Source: CADEFD01 sp031376505 (GTDB lineage Bacteria > Acidobacteriota > Vicinamibacteria > Vicinamibacterales > UBA2999). From it: DNA of 64,000 bases. The notes under the pieces are model-generated. The model made no database searches, was not told the origin of the DNA, and worked only from the letters and a program-made list of their open reading frames with translations. Location of the stretch: NCBI GenBank assembly GCA_031376505.1, contig JANMDX010000328.1:1-64000 (forward strand), given 5' to 3'. Below are positions 60,069 through 64,000 of the stretch, in pieces. Position 1 is the stretch's first letter. Each line of letters starts with the position of its first letter. A program made the position numbers and the translations under genes.

Positions 60069-60207
60069 TGCCGAGCCCTCGTGCCCGCACGGCCGGCCAG
60101 AACGTGCCGGCCACCGTCTCTACTACCGTGTGAGACGAAGCCGTATACTGGCCATCAGGTCGTTCATGAGGTGTTGCTTCCGATACTCTCCCGCTCGACG
60201 GGCGCCG

Positions 60208-62685
60208 ATGAGGCTGGCGGCGTGCCTGCTCATGACCTGGGCCTCGGTCTCGACCGCGCAGACACCGCCGCCGTCAGGGGATCCCCGCGTCGCCGCGGCG
60301 CGTGCGCTCGATCGTGGCCGCTACGACGAGGTCCACACGCTGGTTGGCAGCCTCTCGACCGATGCGACCGCCGCCGTGCTGCGTGCGCGCGCCTTTGTGG
60401 CGGTCGGCCGGTACGCCGAGGCCGACAAGGTGCTGCAGCCGGCCGTGCTCGAGCATCCGATTGGTGACGCGGCGGTGGAGCTGGGCATCCTGCAGCGCAT
60501 GCTCGGCCGCCGCGAAGCGATGCGCACGCTCTCGCTGATCCTGTCGCGCGATCTGGTCGCGGCGACGGCGCCCGACTACGTGCGCGCCGGGCGTGCGGCC
60601 CGCGCGCTTGGCCGATTCCAGCAGGCCAACGACTACTTCCGCGACGCGATTGCCCAGGCTCCGACCGATCTCGCGGCCAACGTTGCCTGGGGTGAGCTCT
60701 TCCTCGAGAAGCACAACCGCACCGACGCCGCACGGTCGTTCCAGGCCGCGCTCCGGACCAGCGCCGAGGATCCGGCCGCGCTGATGGGCATGGCGCGCAC
60801 GGTGGCTGACGACAACCCGCCGCTGGCACGCAAGCTCGCCCAGCAGGTACTGACGATCAACCCGCAATCGACCGGCGCGCGCGTGCTGCTGGCCGAGCTG
60901 GCGCTCGATGACACCAAGCGTCCCGATGCCAAGACCGAGTTGGCTCTGGCGCTCGCGGTGAACCCGAACCACTTCGAGGCGCTGGCGCTCACGGCCGCCG
61001 TGGCGTGGCTGGACAAGCGCACCGGAGACTACACCGCGGCGACTGATGCCGTCTTGAAGCTGAACCCCACCTACGGTGAGGTGTTCCGCGTGGTGGGCGC
61101 GCAGTCGGCCCGCAACTACCGATTCGAAGAAGCCGCCGAGCTCGTGCGGCGCGCCATCACCATCGACCGCGAGAACACGCGAGCCTTTGCCGACCTCGGC
61201 GCGCATCTGATGCGCACGGGCGACGAGCGCGGCGCCCGGCGCGCGCTTGAAACGGCCTTCCGCGTCGACCCGTACGACGTCGTGACCTACAACCTGCTGG
61301 GCCTGCTCGACACCCTCGACGGTTTCGAGACGATTCGCGAAGGGGACCTGGTGATTCGGCTGCACCCGGACGAAGCTGGGGTGATGCGCGAGTACGTGCC
61401 GGCGCTGGCGAATGAGGCCCTGGCGGCATTGTCGAAACGCTGGAACTTCACGCCGACTGGGCCGATTCTCATCGAGATGTTCCCGCGCCACGACGACTTC
61501 GCCGTGCGTAACGTGGGCCTGCCCGGCATGATCGGCGCGCTCGGCGCGTGCTTCGGCAAGGTGGTCACGCTCGACTCACCCAAGGCCCGTCCACCAGGCG
61601 AGTTCAACTGGGGCGCCACGCTGTGGCACGAGCTGGCACACGTGATCACGCTGCAACTGTCGAACCAGCGGGTGCCGCGGTGGCTCACCGAGGGCATTTC
61701 GGTCTGGGAAGAGACGCGTGGCCGCGCCGAGTGGGGCCGCGAAATGGAAGTGACCTTTGCCGGTGCCATCAATCGTGGGCAGGTGATGAAGCTGCGCGAC
61801 CTGAACGCCGGCTTCAGCAACCCCGAGACGATCTCGCTGGCGTATTACCAGGCGTCGCTTCTGGTCGAGCACATCGTGCAGCGCTTTTCAGAAGCATCGC
61901 TCCGGGAACTCGTGCGGGTGTTTGCCGACGACCTGGAGACCGAAGCCGCCGTGACGCGCGTGCTCAAGGTGCCGATCGACGACCTGCAGAAGACGTTCGA
62001 CGGCTTTCTCGAAACGCGCTTCGGCATGCTGCGCTGGGCACTGGCGGCGCCCGAAGGCCTCGCGTCCGACCTGCCGGTCGAACGCCTGCGGGTATTGGCC
62101 GAGGCCAATGCCGGGAGTTTCCCGGTTCAGATGGCTCTGGCGCGGGCGCTCGAGGCACGCGACGCGGATGCGGCCCTGGCCGCCTATCAGAAGGCGGCGG
62201 CCCTGGTGCCGATGGCGACCGGCGATGGCAATCCGCAGGCGCGTATCGCCGCGCTCGTGCAGGCCAAGGGCGACAAGGCCGGCGCGGCCCGCGCGCTCGA
62301 GACCCTCACGAGCTTTGACCACACCGACGTGGTGTCGGCGCGGCAACTCGTCGCGCTGTTGGACCCTGCCACCGACGGGCCACGGCGGCGCGCGGCGCTT
62401 GCCAAGGTCGTGGCGGTCGATCCGTTTGACGCGGCCGCGCACGCCGAACTCGGCCGGTTCGCACTGGCGGCCGGTAGTCTGCCCGAGGCGGTACGGTCGT
62501 TTCGCGTGGCCGTGGCTGCCGGTGCCACCGATCGCGCGGGCGCGCATGCCGATCTGGGCGAAGCACTCGAGAAGTCCGGCGCCAAAGACGACGCCAAGCA
62601 CCAGGCGCTGCTGGCGCTCGAAGTGGCGCCGACCTACGCCCGCGCGCAGGACCTGCTTCTGCGACTCGTGGAGCCGCCGCGGTGA
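60208..62685 (+). CDS. TPR-repeat protein with HExxH peptidase-MA domain
   Basis: 825 aa. Signal peptide MRLAACLLMTWASVSTAQ, then about ten TPR-like units (residues 30-400 and 620-810) around a metallopeptidase of the MA clan: HELAHVI near 474, followed by WLTEGISVWEE (third ligand Glu) about 25 residues on. Probably periplasmic. Its substrates are unknown. The start may instead be ATG at 60166, which has AGG 6 nt upstream and adds 14 residues. It overlaps the DUF4159 gene by 4 bp (GTGA-type junction). Confidence 0.83.
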   Translation: MRLAACLLMTWASVSTAQTPPPSGDPRVAAARALDRGRYDEVHTLVGSLSTDATAAVLRARAFVAVGRYAEADKVLQPAVLEHPIGDAAVELGILQRMLGRREAMRTLSLILSRDLVAATAPDYVRAGRAARALGRFQQANDYFRDAIAQAPTDLAANVAWGELFLEKHNRTDAARSFQAALRTSAEDPAALMGMARTVADDNPPLARKLAQQVLTINPQSTGARVLLAELALDDTKRPDAKTELALALAVNPNHFEALALTAAVAWLDKRTGDYTAATDAVLKLNPTYGEVFRVVGAQSARNYRFEEAAELVRRAITIDRENTRAFADLGAHLMRTGDERGARRALETAFRVDPYDVVTYNLLGLLDTLDGFETIREGDLVIRLHPDEAGVMREYVPALANEALAALSKRWNFTPTGPILIEMFPRHDDFAVRNVGLPGMIGALGACFGKVVTLDSPKARPPGEFNWGATLWHELAHVITLQLSNQRVPRWLTEGISVWEETRGRAEWGREMEVTFAGAINRGQVMKLRDLNAGFSNPETISLAYYQASLLVEHIVQRFSEASLRELVRVFADDLETEAAVTRVLKVPIDDLQKTFDGFLETRFGMLRWALAAPEGLASDLPVERLRVLAEANAGSFPVQMALARALEARDADAALAAYQKAAALVPMATGDGNPQARIAALVQAKGDKAGAARALETLTSFDHTDVVSARQLVALLDPATDGPRRRAALAKVVAVDPFDAAAHAELGRFALAAGSLPEAVRSFRVAVAAGATDRAGAHADLGEALEKSGAKDDAKHQALLALEVAPTYARAQDLLLRLVEPPR

Positions 62686-63569
62686 TCGCGGCGGTCGGGC
62701 GAGTGTGGCGCGCCGCAGTGCGCCGCGCGCCGCTGCTGGCGGCGGTAGCGGGACTCGTGCTGTGCGTGGCACCGGCCGTGTCCTCGCTCGGACGCGCCGC
62801 AGCGCAGCAGGCCTCCGGATTTCGGGAATTGCGCGCGCGCGCCCTCGGCGAGCAGTCCGGGGTCTTCAAGGAAGACCGCCTGGCCGGCCTGCAGTGGACC
62901 TTCGTGCGCCTCAAGTACACGCCCACCACGGGCGACCTCGCGATGCGCACGCGCTTTGGCTTCTGGGACGATCCCTGGGCGATTGATGGCCCCGCCGCGG
63001 AGCAGAACCTGTCGCGGCGCGTGCAGACCGCCACGTCCATCGAGGTGGGTGAGCCGCTCGTCATGGCGATCGACGATCCGCGGCTGTGGCAGTACCCGTG
63101 GGTCTACATCGTCGAGCCGAGCAACATGGTGTTGAGCGACACGGAGGCCGCCACGCTCCGCGAGTTCCTGCTGCGCGGCGGGACGTTGACGTTCGATGAC
63201 TTCCACGGGTCATTCGAGTGGGAACTCACGGCGCGGCAACTCGCCAAGATTTTTCCGGACCGCGAGATCGTCGACCTGCCGCCGTCGCACCCGATCTTCT
63301 CATCGTTCTACTCCTTCGACCGCTACCCGCAGGTGCCCGGTCTCGGTTCCTTCTTCAACGGGCGCATGTGGGAGAAGGGCGGCTACACGGCGCGCCTCCG
63401 GGCGATCCTGGATGACTCTGGCCGGCCCATGGTGCTTGCCAACTGGAACACCGACATGGGCGACGGGTGGGAGTGGTCAAACGCCGAGGAGTATCCCGGA
63501 TATTTGAAGTGGACGGCCGTGGCGTATCAGATGATGATCAACGAGATCGTCTACACACTCACGCATTAG
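62682..63569 (+). CDS. DUF4159 domain protein, exported
   Basis: 295 aa. N-terminal hydrophobic leader (APLLAAVAGLVLCVAPAVSSL), then the DUF4159 domain: WTFVRLKYTPTTGDLAMRTRFGFWDDPW near 75, TLREFLLRGGTLTFDDFHG near 165, PPSHPIFSSFYSF near 205 and WNTDMGDGWEWSNAEEYPGYLKW near 265. In many Bacteroidetes and Acidobacteriota it sits next to MoxR, DUF58 and VWA genes in a membrane-associated AAA system (as here). The GTG start overlaps the preceding gene. Confidence 0.87.
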   Translation: MIAAVGRVWRAAVRRAPLLAAVAGLVLCVAPAVSSLGRAAAQQASGFRELRARALGEQSGVFKEDRLAGLQWTFVRLKYTPTTGDLAMRTRFGFWDDPWAIDGPAAEQNLSRRVQTATSIEVGEPLVMAIDDPRLWQYPWVYIVEPSNMVLSDTEAATLREFLLRGGTLTFDDFHGSFEWELTARQLAKIFPDREIVDLPPSHPIFSSFYSFDRYPQVPGLGSFFNGRMWEKGGYTARLRAILDDSGRPMVLANWNTDMGDGWEWSNAEEYPGYLKWTAVAYQMMINEIVYTLTH

Positions 63570-63570
63570 G

Positions 63571-63613
63571 ACTAGCGGCTAGCGGCTAGGGGCTAGCGGC
63601 TAGGAGGGGCTAG
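63571..63613. repeat. CTAGCGG heptamer tandem repeat
   Basis: CTAG occurs at 63572, 63579, 63586, 63593 and 63600 with exact 7-base spacing, then again at 63610. Units are CTAGCGG and CTAGGGG. The repeat fills the gap between the DUF4159 and MoxR genes and carries the purine stretch AGGAGGGG near the MoxR start. Confidence 0.8.
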
Positions 63614-63627
63614 GGAACAGGGCTCGC

Positions 63628-64000
63628 ATGAACCGGACGGCAGAAGCACACGGCGAAGATCTGGCCGCGCGAGTTGCGGCAGGCCGCGCCAAGATCCTGG
63701 AACAGCTGCGGCTCGTCATCGTCGGGCAGGACGACGTGGTCGACGAGGTCCTCATCGCCCTCTTCACGGGCGGCCACTGCCTGCTGACCGGCGTGCCAGG
63801 TCTGGCCAAGACCCTGCTCATCAAGACCCTGGCGGGCATTCTCGATTTGTCCTTCAAGCGCATCCAGTTCACTCCCGACTTGATGCCGGCCGACATCACG
63901 GGCACCGAGATTCTCGATGAAGCCGACGGCGTGCGCGCACTGCGGTTCGTGCGTGGGCCGGTGTTTGCGCAGATTCTGCTCGCCGACGAGATCAACCGCA
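63628..64000 (+). CDS. MoxR family AAA+ ATPase, N-terminal fragment
   Basis: The first 124 codons, cut by the right edge. The start MNRTAEAHGED leads into the MoxR core: VIVGQDDVVDEVLIALFTGGHCLLTGVPGLAKTLLIKTLAG (Walker A is GVPGLAKTLL) and LMPADITGTEILDE, with ILLADEINR (Walker B) at the edge. MoxR ATPases act as chaperones for membrane or metalloprotein complexes. Together with the upstream DUF4159 and TPR-peptidase genes it fits the MoxR-DUF58-VWA-DUF4159 cluster common in Acidobacteriota. Confidence 0.93.
   Translation, partial: MNRTAEAHGEDLAARVAAGRAKILEQLRLVIVGQDDVVDEVLIALFTGGHCLLTGVPGLAKTLLIKTLAGILDLSFKRIQFTPDLMPADITGTEILDEADGVRALRFVRGPVFAQILLADEINR

Overview
The window is a 64 kb piece of a GC-rich bacterial chromosome, densely coding on both strands. 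Several traits point to Acidobacteriota, most likely a Vicinamibacteria-type soil or sediment lineage: a VWFA-related secreted protein of the acidobacterial kind, a DUF4159 + MoxR pair at the right end, CarD, a non-mevalonate isoprenoid gene (ispG), a PmtA-like lipid methyltransferase, many GTG starts and GATC- or CTAG-rich intergenic repeats. This placement is inferred from gene content and style; no rRNA or other marker lies in the window. No insertion sequence, prophage, integron or CRISPR array was seen. The only RNA gene found is a tRNA-Leu(CAA).

Layout. 1-8.4 kb: end of a type II NADH dehydrogenase, an exported D-aminoacylase-type amidohydrolase, ispG, small conserved genes, a DinB-like protein, an RRM RNA-binding protein, a rhodanese-methyltransferase fusion, a YtxJ-like thiol protein, a PagL-like outer-membrane protein and a YgjP-like metallopeptidase. 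8.4-13.1 kb: an overlapping three-gene operon (multi-receiver regulator, HEAT-repeat membrane protein, processive family 2 glycosyltransferase), probably making and controlling an exopolysaccharide. 13.3-17.1 kb: two overlapping secreted paralogues that share a nearly identical internal block, followed by tRNA-Leu. 17.2-22 kb: HerA/DUF853 ATPase, membrane-anchored MutS-like ATPase and an exported methyltransferase. 22.2-25 kb: carD with its own promoter and terminator, plsC, DUF4126, and two small related membrane proteins.

25-33 kb is a cell-surface glycan locus: polysaccharide deacetylase, two GT4 enzymes and a FAD-dependent mutase/desaturase-like protein on the minus strand, then a GT2 and a GT39-like enzyme on the plus strand. 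33-40.5 kb holds a VWA protein, an OPT transporter, rex, moaC, a D-2-hydroxyacid dehydrogenase and an acyltransferase. 40.5-45.2 kb is a second glycan/lipid-carrier block on the minus strand (GT39, FAD oxidoreductase, flippase-like LPG-synthase membrane domain, DPM-type GT2). 45.5-50.9 kb: cupin, post-COAP secreted protein, signal peptidase I, an orphan nuoI coupled to a bifunctional homocysteine methyltransferase/MTHFR, and a PmtA-like methyltransferase. 51-55.6 kb: a glycosyltransferase overlapping lon, a zinc-ribbon protein and an MddA/NnrU-like membrane methyltransferase. 55.7-60 kb: a small lipid- or polyketide-like operon (ketosynthase, FAD oxidoreductase, ICMT-like methyltransferase) running into a PIG-V-like mannosyltransferase. 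60.2-64 kb: a TPR/HExxH peptidase, DUF4159 protein and the start of a MoxR ATPase.

Taken together, the window is rich in envelope biology (glycan synthesis, lipid modification, secretion) set among housekeeping genes. The most unusual elements are the regulator with worn-out phosphotransfer sites, the tandem secreted paralogues with a homogenised core, the ketosynthase/oxidoreductase/ICMT cassette and the MutS-HerA pair. No single locus is a proven new system; these are the best candidates.
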